Shown: positions 9,201-15,477 of the stretch, one piece after another
Layout: each line of letters starts with the position of its first letter
Position numbering within the stretch: the first letter of the stretch is position 1
From: CAYVUI01 sp964454745
GTDB taxonomy: Bacteria > Planctomycetota > Phycisphaerae > Sedimentisphaerales > Anaerohalosphaeraceae
NCBI GenBank assembly: GCA_964454745.1
Contig: CAYVUI010000050.1
Location: 1-30,548, forward strand
Direction of reading: 5' to 3'
Length of the DNA stretch: 30,548 nt
Program-made: the position numbers and the translations under genes
The notes under the pieces: generated by a model
The model's database searches: none
Told to the model about the DNA's origin: nothing
Seen by the model: only the letters and a program-made list of their open reading frames with translations

Positions 9201-10348
9201 TCCGCCTTGGGGGTTCTGCCCCAGTCCCAGGCCCATTCGTAGTCATCCAGATAGATGGCAATCCCGCGTGCGAACCCGTAGAGGTCTGCATAATTTTCCG
9301 GCTTGCCGAAGAAACGCGTGCTTTGCACTTCATCGCCGGCGCCGGGAGGCGCACAGTCAAATCGGTCAAACGGAGCGATGGCATGCATACCCTGGGCATA
9401 GCAGGTGGAAATGTGCCGCCGTGTGAGGGCCTGAAACCAGACGATATCCTTGTCTTCCATGGGCTTGCCGGGCGCGGTAATGATCTGTGCCCGGTTCCCG
9501 CCAGCATAGGTACGAGCCAGCAGGGATACATTGTGCAGATGCTGAGCGGAAAGATACTTCCAGTCGCATTCGCCCAGGCCATAATCCAGCCTGTAATTCG
9601 GGATATTCGCAAAATAGGAATCCGTATAACGGTTGCGGGAGGTATTGTTTCCATGGATGGGGAACTTGGAGATACCGTACTGCTGATTGTAATAAGGATC
9701 TGCGTTGGTATGCAGCCAGGTATAAAATTCCGTGGTGGAATCATTGCCGTTTTTGATACCGAGGCAGTATTCGCAGTAACAGTTATCCCCGTCGTTTAGA
9801 GTCGGGTCGTCAACCTGAAGGTCCGTAGCGCCCGCGTCGATCACATGCTTGATCTCGCGGAGAAAGATCGCCTTAAAGTCCTCGTTATTGACACAGCCGC
9901 GGTTGTTCTCGAAGGCATCCGTCAGGAAAGTGCCGTCTGAATCAAGCAGGCGTCCGATCATTCGCGGGCCCATGGCATATTCATCATCCCCGAGGTTACT
10001 GGTCATGGCCGCGGAGACAGAAACCCCCTCGGCCCTGAGCTTCGGAAGGAAAGTATAGATTTGATCATAGCCGCGCAGATAGATCCAGTCCAGGCGGGTG
10101 GCATGATACTGCTTCATTATGTCAATTGTGTCAAAAGGAATACTGGTCCCCCAGTAGGTCTCTACTTCGCGGTAACCGACGCCGCGGGGCCAGCGGGAAG
10201 AGAAACATACATCCGAGTATTTGGGGGCATAATCCGGACGTTCATAGTCCGATACAGCCATCTCACTGGCGGTTTGTGCAAAGAGTGCGGGAGCGAATAA
10301 GATACAGAACAATAATGTCGTTATGATTGTATGGTATTTGGCGGTCAT
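6281..10348 (-). CDS. Giant secreted glycosidase-like protein (paralogue 2) with Ig-like, dockerin and two Fn3-LamG units
   Basis: A 1355-aa secreted protein with a signal peptide at about residues 6-24. Residues 30-515 are the glycosidase-like unit shared with the proteins at 1482-3158 and 21398-23146: KYSDV (43-47), HATRLDW (82-88), QVDDP (178-182), a CxCxxC cluster (C190, C192, C195), NN..S (234-237), GE (259-260), FGKPENYADLYGF (347-359), VAIHLVEW (426-433) and PWAVLMV (508-514). It lacks a segment of some 40-60 residues between the Cys cluster and the NN motif that the other two have. Residues 555-620 look like a Big_5-type Ig domain (LSFDKTMD). Residues 640-690 are a two-repeat dockerin-like segment (DLSGDEYVSFDDF; DITGDSYISIQDI). 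Residues 693-1020 and 1028-1355 each contain an Fn3-like unit (TTYFWRVD) plus a LamG domain (FYVDGSQVG / VYVDGEV; GQIDELR / GQIDEVR). A GAGGGA ribosome site precedes the ATG. It probably acts on, and binds, extracellular polysaccharide. Confidence 0.9.
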   Translation of the reverse strand: MTAKYHTIITTLLFCILFAPALFAQTASEMAVSDYERPDYAPKYSDVCFSSRWPRGVGYREVETYWGTSIPFDTIDIMKQYHATRLDWIYLRGYDQIYTFLPKLRAEGVSVSAAMTSNLGDDEYAMGPRMIGRLLDSDGTFLTDAFENNRGCVNNEDFKAIFLREIKHVIDAGATDLQVDDPTLNDGDNCYCEYCLGIKNGNDSTTEFYTWLHTNADPYYNQQYGISKFPIHGNNTSRNRYTDSYFANIPNYRLDYGLGECDWKYLSAQHLHNVSLLARTYAGGNRAQIITAPGKPMEDKDIVWFQALTRRHISTCYAQGMHAIAPFDRFDCAPPGAGDEVQSTRFFGKPENYADLYGFARGIAIYLDDYEWAWDWGRTPKADISETGPYGDTWGTPPASDQPVTAVDDGIAVVIRAKPGTNDDPVAIHLVEWDNPNGFNITLRNDRFFGESTDNLRLTLLEPVDNYDTQLYQTVWENLNYTAYVQTTVLNGSYSGGETTVTIPPVGPWAVLMVSKGKSTPLPLYDSPRWQQLRDAAPAYAAASSPSNGIIAGPTQSLALSFDKTMDTSTINTTNIEVKHLESDTQVEGTWSTVGSLAIFRPTIVYKKGTIQVMLTPQVTRSNGTGCLYQKFIYTYDENVCDLSGDEYVSFDDFSPVAADWNSSSPTADITGDSYISIQDIWSLMANWLTCYTEPAEILTPADGIKYVTVNPKLTWDSNAAQFDIYIGTDENSVANATPGSPEFVTTTLDKFYTAGPLNYDTTYFWRVDAIGLSCTNTGPVYSFTTTNEETLAYWELDTNGTDAVGNHTLNLAEGHVVPEGSVAAVITNPDTTTPWNGADSSAANTSSLSFDNFTLLKWNGPDSPFQFRRSCPFTAEAYIRPTGGTSYSNVIFGTRDTVSEWNGWYLRYDVSGQRLSLYMVHPSGSISTFSNSYTLPLNVLKHIAMVWDPDVGSNGEIRFYVDGSQVGSFTAPSYWDDQDNVGWNLMVGARQAEDLWGYEGQIDELRWTPRALDPEDFLSGTPAIPDAASSPYPSNGQTDVPTNVVLEWANGANTQTHDVYFGTTSPGDFQGNQAENSFFPGALQTNTTYFWRVDEKNSQGTTTGPVWSFTTSDQLIVPATDTLAYWELETDGSAALGGYHMTVTQGAITPNTSYKAQIANPDATDGFSGQNTSAQNISSLNFDGSTALTYAAADNTFAFTKLAAFTCEAYVRPTGGEGSTNVIFGNRDTASSWKGWYLRYDIEYNRVLFYMEYPDGAGYVLESGGAYSLPFNEMKHVAVVWDPSAALGGILTVYVDGEVDIQFEAPAAWNNDFVGKNFMVGGRNNSNAWGFVGQIDEVRYNDRAMSPNEFLNAQ
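6284..8272 (-). repeat. Tandem Fn3-LamG duplication within the giant protein gene
   Basis: The two units span 7289-8272 and 6284-7267. Shared landmarks in each are DTTYFWRVD/NTTYFWRVD, TLAYWELD/TLAYWELE, RPTGG, VIFG.RDT, GWYLRYD, KH.A.VWDP and GQIDE. They indicate an internal duplication of a roughly 330-residue unit that has since diverged. Confidence 0.85.
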
Positions 10349-10436
10349 CGTTTCCCTCGAATCCTGTCATCTCTATTTGTGCCGAAAGCCCATCCACGAT
10401 GAGCGTTATTCCACAGGTAATTGTGAAAAGAGAGCC

Positions 10437-10462
10437 AGGGCCTGCCGGAATCAACAGGCCCT
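10437..10462 (-). terminator. Probable terminator of the 815-aa gene
   Basis: AGGGCCTG at 10437-10444 and CAGGCCCT at 10455-10462 form a perfect 8-bp GC-rich stem with a 10-nt loop, 27 bp after the stop at 10490. On the minus strand it is followed by GGCTCTCTTTTC, so the U-tract is weak and offset. Together with the 141-bp gap to the next gene it suggests a transcript end or attenuation point. Confidence 0.55.
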
Positions 10463-10489
10463 GAAATCCCTGTAAATTACAATGTTACA

Positions 10490-12937
10490 TTACGGCCACG
10501 GATCGGTGCGAACATCAAGCCACCGGTCAGAAAGCCAGTCAAAGTCAAGGTAGTTAATGATGCCGTCACTTCCGGCACGATCATATGGAGAACTGTAACC
10601 GGACATGATGACCAGAGAATCCACTTCACCGGCACCGGCCTGTTCAGAGTACAGCGTATGAATCGAAGGACCAATCTGCGTATCTCTTCGGTTCATCGTG
10701 AAGCTGCCGGTTGCTGTTGTTCCCGACTCATCCGAAATCGTGTAGGTAACCTCACCGGTTGTCAGAGGTGCATCGTTGGGATCAATTGATACGTCAATCG
10801 TCAGCATCGAACTGTCAAAATCGGTAACGCCGTCGCCTTCAACCTTGACATAGGAAGCCGGAGGCCAGCTTGTTCCCGGTGTCCAGTCGCTGACAAATTC
10901 TACGTACTGGGTGTTATCCATTTCCTGGCGAACGTTGATGTTCGTTTCCAGGGTACCGTTGGTCGTATCGATATCCCCTTTCACGTAGAGGTTGATACCC
11001 GCACGGTCAACAGAACTGGAGTTTGCAGTCGGAGAGGTTGACCGCATAACAGCCGTAACCGTTGTCGTACCGTTGAACAACTGTGCCGGTGTCGTGTCCA
11101 GTTCCCAGTCCGGGTTGTTGCCAAGGATGACCATCTTGCCGTTATCCATGATGTACTCAGCCGTTGCGGTATCCCGCAGTACCCAGTTGCCCGTTGAGAG
11201 CGGATCAACATCCATGCTCTCATTCCAGCCGAACATATCCACCAGCCAATCGCCGGCGAGGTCCTGGAGTTCATCCGTATCCCACTCTTCTTCCGGCTGA
11301 ATGACATTGGCGCCGAGCAGGCTGATTTCCTTGATGCCATAGCTGCCGCTTTGAATCTGGAGCTGGCTCCAGACGTATACACCCATACCGCTGACCTTGG
11401 TCAGGTCCGGCTGTGCTGCTGCCAGGTTGGGGTCTCTCGGCAGTTGAATCTGATCACCGGATGCAAGGGCATTGAGGACATCTTCTTCACCTTGGTCATA
11501 CTCATACCAGGTTGTGCTTGCCAGGTTGATAGAACCCTCGAATTCCTGGCCTGAATAGTAGCCGTCCGTATTGCCGGGCGCTTCCTCGGCAGCCGGGCAG
11601 AACACATCTGACGCATACCAGTTGCCTACTTCGTCGCGTATCATTGCGCGAAGGACAGTCGCTCTTTTTTCACTTGCAATACCGGGCAGGCCGGAGCCGT
11701 TGTCGCCGCCGCCATACCATCCGGTCCAGAAGTCTGTCACTTTGATACTCATCGCTGCACTGGGAACCGTCAGGTCAATGAACGAATCAGGCTGATTGCC
11801 GCCGTCGGAGTCAAAGATGGTGTATGCATAAGAACCGTAAGTTGGAGGATCAGTAGTGGATGGGCCGCTGGTATTTTTGAATAGAAGTTCATCCACAGTT
11901 CTCGAAACGGCATCGTCGGCGATGTAAGTATTCCTGTCAATTTCCACTCGAAAGGCTCCGGGGATCTCGGAGCAGTATCCGCCCCAGCTCCAACCGGTCG
12001 GAGTCGTCGTAAAGCTCGGTGTCTGAACGGCTTCTTCATCGGTTGCGGTATCGACGGGATGATACGAATCAAGGGACTTGTCAAAATTCTGTGTCAGTGC
12101 CCCGGGAATTGGAGGGGTTTCACCCAACAGGGAAATTTCTGTTAAACCCAGCCAGCCGCCGGCGTCAGGCTTTGTATTCCAGACATAAATGCCCATGCCG
12201 CTTACATAAGTAAAGTCAGGAGCATCGGTTACATTCGGATCGCGTGCGATGGGAATCTCATCATTGCCCTGAAGCAGGTTCAGGTTGTCCGTTTCATTTT
12301 GGGGAAGCTTGCGCCACGAAACATCGTTGACAAACAGGGTATATTCCGCGACGGTACCGTCCAGGTCTCCCTCTTCGTAGGTCGAAGGGCAGAAAAGATC
12401 GGAAACAAACCAGTCACCATTTGAATCGCGAAGCATTGCGCGAAGAACGGTCGCTCTTTCTTCGTTGCAGGGTTCGGGCAGGCCGGACCCGTTGTCGCCG
12501 CCGCCGAACCAGCCGTTCCAAATGTCGCATATTTTCAGATGAATTGCGGCATCCACACCCGTCATGTCCACAAAGGTATCCGGTGCGTTTGTTCCGGTGG
12601 ATGACAGGATCGTATAGGCGTATGAATCGCTGATGTCACCGCCAGTTGACTTGAAAACCAACTCATCAAAAACTACGCCGCCAACTGAAAATTCATCAAT
12701 CTCTACACGAAAACTGCCGGGTGAAGCAAAACCGCCCCATGAAAAACCAGTTGGGGTAAGATCAAAATCCTCCTGGGACCTGTTCGGATTGAGCTCCTCA
12801 TCATTGGCAGTTGCCGCTTCATCAATCCTCATAAAGGGATTGCCGTCCACAGAAAAATTCTGCGTGACGGTCAGGGGATCCGCCGCTGCAATCGAGGCGA
12901 AAACCGCAATTAGTATTAACGTCAACACTTTCTTCAT
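10490..12937 (-). CDS. Secreted protein with two SWGG/GGGDNGSGLP modules and a C-terminal dockerin-like half-repeat
   Basis: An 815-aa protein. The start at 12937 is chosen over an upstream in-frame ATG at 12964 because a GGAGGG ribosome site sits 8 bp ahead and a clean signal peptide (MKKVLTLILIAVFASIAAA) follows at once. Residues 26-272 and 280-542 are two copies of the unrecognised module also found at 5290-6171: GFSWGGF (64-70) and GWSWGGY (315-321), WFGGGDNGSGLP (143-154) and WYGGGDNGSGLP (407-418), RATVLRAM in both, and GMGIYVW / GMGVYVW. A DELQDLAGDWL segment (555-565) resembles the end of a dockerin repeat. Residues about 580-780 look like a beta-sandwich domain I cannot name. DGIINYLDFDWLSDRW (791-806) is a single dockerin-like half-repeat. 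It is the first gene of the leftward arm and faces the regulator. Confidence 0.88.
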   Translation of the reverse strand: MKKVLTLILIAVFASIAAADPLTVTQNFSVDGNPFMRIDEAATANDEELNPNRSQEDFDLTPTGFSWGGFASPGSFRVEIDEFSVGGVVFDELVFKSTGGDISDSYAYTILSSTGTNAPDTFVDMTGVDAAIHLKICDIWNGWFGGGDNGSGLPEPCNEERATVLRAMLRDSNGDWFVSDLFCPSTYEEGDLDGTVAEYTLFVNDVSWRKLPQNETDNLNLLQGNDEIPIARDPNVTDAPDFTYVSGMGIYVWNTKPDAGGWLGLTEISLLGETPPIPGALTQNFDKSLDSYHPVDTATDEEAVQTPSFTTTPTGWSWGGYCSEIPGAFRVEIDRNTYIADDAVSRTVDELLFKNTSGPSTTDPPTYGSYAYTIFDSDGGNQPDSFIDLTVPSAAMSIKVTDFWTGWYGGGDNGSGLPGIASEKRATVLRAMIRDEVGNWYASDVFCPAAEEAPGNTDGYYSGQEFEGSINLASTTWYEYDQGEEDVLNALASGDQIQLPRDPNLAAAQPDLTKVSGMGVYVWSQLQIQSGSYGIKEISLLGANVIQPEEEWDTDELQDLAGDWLVDMFGWNESMDVDPLSTGNWVLRDTATAEYIMDNGKMVILGNNPDWELDTTPAQLFNGTTTVTAVMRSTSPTANSSSVDRAGINLYVKGDIDTTNGTLETNINVRQEMDNTQYVEFVSDWTPGTSWPPASYVKVEGDGVTDFDSSMLTIDVSIDPNDAPLTTGEVTYTISDESGTTATGSFTMNRRDTQIGPSIHTLYSEQAGAGEVDSLVIMSGYSSPYDRAGSDGIINYLDFDWLSDRWLDVRTDPWP
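11312..12862 (-). repeat. Tandem copies B and C of the SWGG/GGGDNGSGLP module
   Basis: Copy B is coded by about 12122-12862 and copy C by about 11312-12100. Both contain the SWGG, FRVEID, GGGDNGSGLP and RATVLRAM landmarks in the same order as the single module at 5365-6102. The tandem pair arose by duplication of a roughly 250-residue unit. Confidence 0.82.
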
Positions 12938-12984
12938 GTTACTTGCCCTCCAAAAATAGATCATCCGAAACTCTCCTGATTAAT

Positions 12985-13020
12985 GCCGAATACACCACTG
13001 CTGCTTAGATATTATTCGGC
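12985..13020. promoter_or_regulatory. Perfect 8-bp inverted repeat in the divergent intergenic region
   Basis: GCCGAATA at 12985-12992 and TATTCGGC at 13013-13020 are exact reverse complements 20 bp apart. They lie 48-83 bp upstream of the 815-aa gene start. They may be a two-half-site operator for the neighbouring GntR-type regulator or a 5'-leader hairpin. Function is inferred from position only. Confidence 0.4.
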
Positions 13021-13092
13021 GACAATAAAATGTACATTTAACTGATATTATCTAATTTAACGCAAAACACACCTGCAAGTCAAGGGAATATT

Positions 13093-13120
13093 AAAAAATA
13101 GATTTAAATATCGATTTTTT
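13093..13120. promoter_or_regulatory. AT-rich imperfect palindrome, candidate autoregulatory operator
   Basis: A 28-bp element with A6T at one end and AT6 at the other, centred between GATTTAAATATC half-sites. 22 of 28 positions match the reverse complement. It ends two bases before the -35 box of the regulator's promoter, a natural place for a repressor site. AT-rich DNA gives such symmetry easily, so confidence is limited. Confidence 0.35.
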
Positions 13121-13122
13121 TA

Positions 13123-13151
13123 TTGATTTACTCTCCGCGGGCGGATATATT
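13123..13151 (+). promoter_or_regulatory. Sigma70-like promoter of the GntR-type regulator
   Basis: TTGATT (13123-13128), a 17-bp spacer and TATATT (13146-13151). These match 4/6 and 5/6 of the -35 and -10 consensus. The predicted start near 13158 gives a short leader to the ATG at 13192, and it shows that the open frame upstream of 13192 lies in the promoter rather than in the gene. Confidence 0.6.
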
Positions 13152-13191
13152 CGTATGTTGTAGGCAATTTCCATTGACAGGATATGCAGGT

Positions 13192-14367
13192 ATGACGATA
13201 CGATCAATTGAGCCAAATCGAGTATTAGACGGCACTTACAAGAAGATCACGAAAGATCTGATGACGAATTCGTATCCCCTTGGTACGAAGATTCAGCCGT
13301 TGCGCGAACTGGCCAAGCGATATAAAGTCTCCTATCTGACGGTCCAAAAGGCGATCAAAGCGCTCCAGATACAGGGGGTTTTGGAGGCCAAGCCCGGTGA
13401 CGGGATTTACGTCGTCGGCAGTCCGGATACGGTTTCTGTACAGATCCCCGATTCAATCGAAGAGCATGAATTTGGCAAAAACGGTCATTTAAAGCCAAAA
13501 AATGGGAAAAATGGTAAAAATGGTGTCCAGCGGCGTTCGCTATGTGTTGTAATGCCGTACTGGATGTCCGATAAGGGCAGTGCCTGCATCTACAATATCA
13601 TCAAAGGCATCCTGGCAGCGAGTGATCCCTATCACTGGCCGATTGAATTGATTCACAGTTGTGGAGACGAAACATATAACGACTCCGCACATCCTGATTT
13701 TATCGATAAAATCGAGTACCGAGAGGCGGACGGTGTAATCTGGATTCAGCCAATCCTGATGCACAAAATGAACCTGATGCGGCTGGTGGACAAGGGCTAC
13801 AAGGTTGTGGTTACCGGACGTCCATTTAAGGAGGTTCCCGTAAAGTGCATCCACATGGACTTTACGGATATGGCGGACAAAGTGGCCGGTTATTTTCAGG
13901 CCCGGGGCAGCAAAAAGATCGGCATGATTGCCGGGCACATGGAAGGGCAGTTTGAAGACCAGTATTCGGTCCAGATTGTCGAAAAAATTCGGGAAGCCAT
14001 GGTCCAAAAAGGCCTGCCGGTCTGGGATGACATGATCTGCCAGGCGGGATACCGGCCGATTCATAAAGCGATTATACGCGATTACCTGGATAGAAACCCG
14101 GATTTAGACGCAATTATCTGCTTCCATGAGCATATTCTCGAAGAAATAGAAGTTCTGGATAAAGAAGGCTTTTTCAAGCGGAAAACGCCCCTCGTGGATA
14201 TTTCAGGCATTTTTAACTACACCTGGCACGAGTACAATCAAATCGAGCATGTCAATATCCAGTGGCCGCTTGAGAATATGGGTAAGGCGGTGATTCGCGA
14301 ATTTGAGAATGAATGGCTGAGCAAATCTTCCACCCAGGAAATTGATCTAAGCGTTAAGCTTATTTAG
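13192..14367 (+). CDS. GntR-type transcriptional regulator with LacI-like (periplasmic-binding-protein) sensor domain
   Basis: A 391-aa sugar-responsive regulator. Residues 1-80 are a GntR winged helix (GTYKKITKDLMTNSYPLGTKIQPLRELAKRY in outline, then VSYLTVQKAIKAL and the wing GDGIYVVG). After a basic linker with NGKNGKNG, residues about 120-390 read like a type 1 periplasmic-binding fold: RRSLCVVMPYW, a DGVIWIQP strand, VVVTGRPF, GSKKIGMIAGH, DLDAIICF and the late NIQWPLENMGKAVI. This is the arrangement of GntR/LacI hybrid regulators such as AraR-type proteins, which bind sugars. The start at 13192 is preferred over the open frame from 13123 because that one overlaps a good promoter. It is divergent from the leftward arm and upstream of the rightward arm, so it is the likely local regulator of both. 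Confidence 0.9.
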   Translation: MTIRSIEPNRVLDGTYKKITKDLMTNSYPLGTKIQPLRELAKRYKVSYLTVQKAIKALQIQGVLEAKPGDGIYVVGSPDTVSVQIPDSIEEHEFGKNGHLKPKNGKNGKNGVQRRSLCVVMPYWMSDKGSACIYNIIKGILAASDPYHWPIELIHSCGDETYNDSAHPDFIDKIEYREADGVIWIQPILMHKMNLMRLVDKGYKVVVTGRPFKEVPVKCIHMDFTDMADKVAGYFQARGSKKIGMIAGHMEGQFEDQYSVQIVEKIREAMVQKGLPVWDDMICQAGYRPIHKAIIRDYLDRNPDLDAIICFHEHILEEIEVLDKEGFFKRKTPLVDISGIFNYTWHEYNQIEHVNIQWPLENMGKAVIREFENEWLSKSSTQEIDLSVKLI

Positions 14368-14418
14368 CAATAAAAAGGGAATTTTATGTCATTTAATCAC
14401 ATTCAAAGAGGTTTAAAG

Positions 14419-15201
14419 ATGAAAAAGAAAGCATTCACACTCATTGAACTGCTTGTCGTAATCTCCATTATCGCACTGCTGATGTCGATCCTGGTGCCGG
14501 CGCTTTCCAAGGTCAAGCGAATGGCCAAGATCACGGTGTGCAAGACGAGGCTCAAAAACAGTTTTATTGCAACCATTGCTTACTCCTCAACAAACCGCGA
14601 ACAACTTCCGATTTCTTTCTGGCAAAGTGATGGGGATCTTGTACGGGATAACGCATGGCGCAGTTACGTAATGAAGGAAGAGAGTTTCTTTTCCAATCGT
14701 GATAACCTCACGGATTATGGAACGGAGATTTTCGGTCTTGGAGCCCTGTGGGATGGAGAATATCTTGACGATCCGGAGATTTTTGTCTGTACCTCTACAC
14801 CGGTAGACAAAAAAGAGCTCCGGATTAAATCCTACCTTGAATTTGACGACTATAAGCGTGTAGATGCCGAGTACAGCTATATGCCCTTAAAACGCTTCCC
14901 GGTTCGTAAAAATGGGCGAATTGACTATTGGCCTCACGCAACCAAAGCGGAGCAACTTTCTGCAGATTCTGCCTGCATTATGGATAAAATACGCAGTTGG
15001 GATAATTTTGCACATTTCAGTGGATCCAAGACCAGTGGTCATCCCCGTGTAAATGTCTGTTTTGGAGATGGTCACGTCGTCGTTACGGACAACCGTGAGT
15101 TCTACACGAAGGAGATGGTAGAGAAGCTCCAGCAGGATAATGGAGGTTATACAATCCTGCGTGAAGATTTGTTTGAATTCCTTGATACGGTTGACCCGTA
15201 A
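14419..15201 (+). CDS. Type II pseudopilin-like protein with C-terminal H-x8-DG motif
   Basis: A 260-aa protein starting at the ATG at 14419, which has a GAGG ribosome site; an in-frame ATG at 14386 is less likely. The N-terminus MKKKAFTLIELLVVISIIALL is a prepilin signal: basic leader, cleavage before F with Ala rather than Gly at -1, Glu at +5, then a hydrophobic helix. The C-terminal part has GHPRVNVCFGDGHVVV. This is the processing-associated motif typical of planctomycete and lentisphaerote pseudopilin-like proteins, with eight rather than nine residues between His and Asp-Gly. It lies 51 bp after the regulator and ahead of a strong terminator, so the two probably share a transcript. These proteins are very numerous in such genomes and their role is not settled; envelope assembly or glycan capture have been proposed. 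Confidence 0.88.
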   Translation: MKKKAFTLIELLVVISIIALLMSILVPALSKVKRMAKITVCKTRLKNSFIATIAYSSTNREQLPISFWQSDGDLVRDNAWRSYVMKEESFFSNRDNLTDYGTEIFGLGALWDGEYLDDPEIFVCTSTPVDKKELRIKSYLEFDDYKRVDAEYSYMPLKRFPVRKNGRIDYWPHATKAEQLSADSACIMDKIRSWDNFAHFSGSKTSGHPRVNVCFGDGHVVVTDNREFYTKEMVEKLQQDNGGYTILREDLFEFLDTVDP

Positions 15202-15251
15202 TCGCGTTGTTTCATTTGTTTGCACAGCTTTTGTGCGAGAATAACCTTTCC

Positions 15252-15289
15252 GCGGGATTCGTGGTTTTTATCGTGAATCCCGCTTTTTT
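15252..15289 (+). terminator. Strong intrinsic terminator after the pseudopilin gene
   Basis: GCGGGATTC (15252-15260) and GAATCCCGC (15275-15283) form a perfect 9-bp stem with a 14-nt loop, followed directly by six T (15284-15289). It closes the regulator-pseudopilin transcript 50 bp after the stop at 15201. Confidence 0.9.
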
Positions 15290-15310
15290 GTACCTGAAGA
15301 AAGATAATCT

Positions 15311-15339
15311 TTACGATCATTTGCTTTGGGTATATAATC
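15311..15339 (+). promoter_or_regulatory. Sigma70-like promoter of the right-arm operon
   Basis: TTTACG (15311-15316), a 17-bp spacer and a perfect TATAAT (15334-15339), placed just after the terminator at 15252-15289. The start near 15346 would leave a leader of about 130 nt before the MFS gene. No other open frame lies between, which supports this as the start of the six-gene unit. Confidence 0.65.
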
Positions 15340-15419
15340 CAGTCAGCAGCCTGTTTGGAGCAGGTGTTTAGAGCTCACAGGAAAATTCATTAAAAAAATC
15401 AAGAACGCAAAGGTGCAGG

Positions 15420-15438
15420 ACTCAGTGGAAAACTGGGT
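15420..15438 (+). promoter_or_regulatory. Hairpin in the 5' leader of the MFS gene
   Basis: ACTCAGT (15420-15426) and ACTGGGT (15432-15438) form a 7-bp stem (one U-G pair) with a GGAAA loop, about 40 nt before the ATG at 15478. It may protect or regulate the leader. No known riboswitch class was recognised. Confidence 0.3.
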
Positions 15439-15477
15439 GTCGTTAATGAACCTGACTTTCATTTACAAAGGGATTTC

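Noticed and set aside
13123..13191. N-terminal extension of the regulator
   Set aside because: This stretch contains the -35 and -10 boxes of a good promoter and codes for no conserved sequence before the winged helix.
13501..13536. Short A-rich repeat in the regulator gene (NGKNGKNG linker)
   Set aside because: It is a simple low-complexity linker between the DNA-binding and sensor domains rather than a mobile or regulatory repeat.
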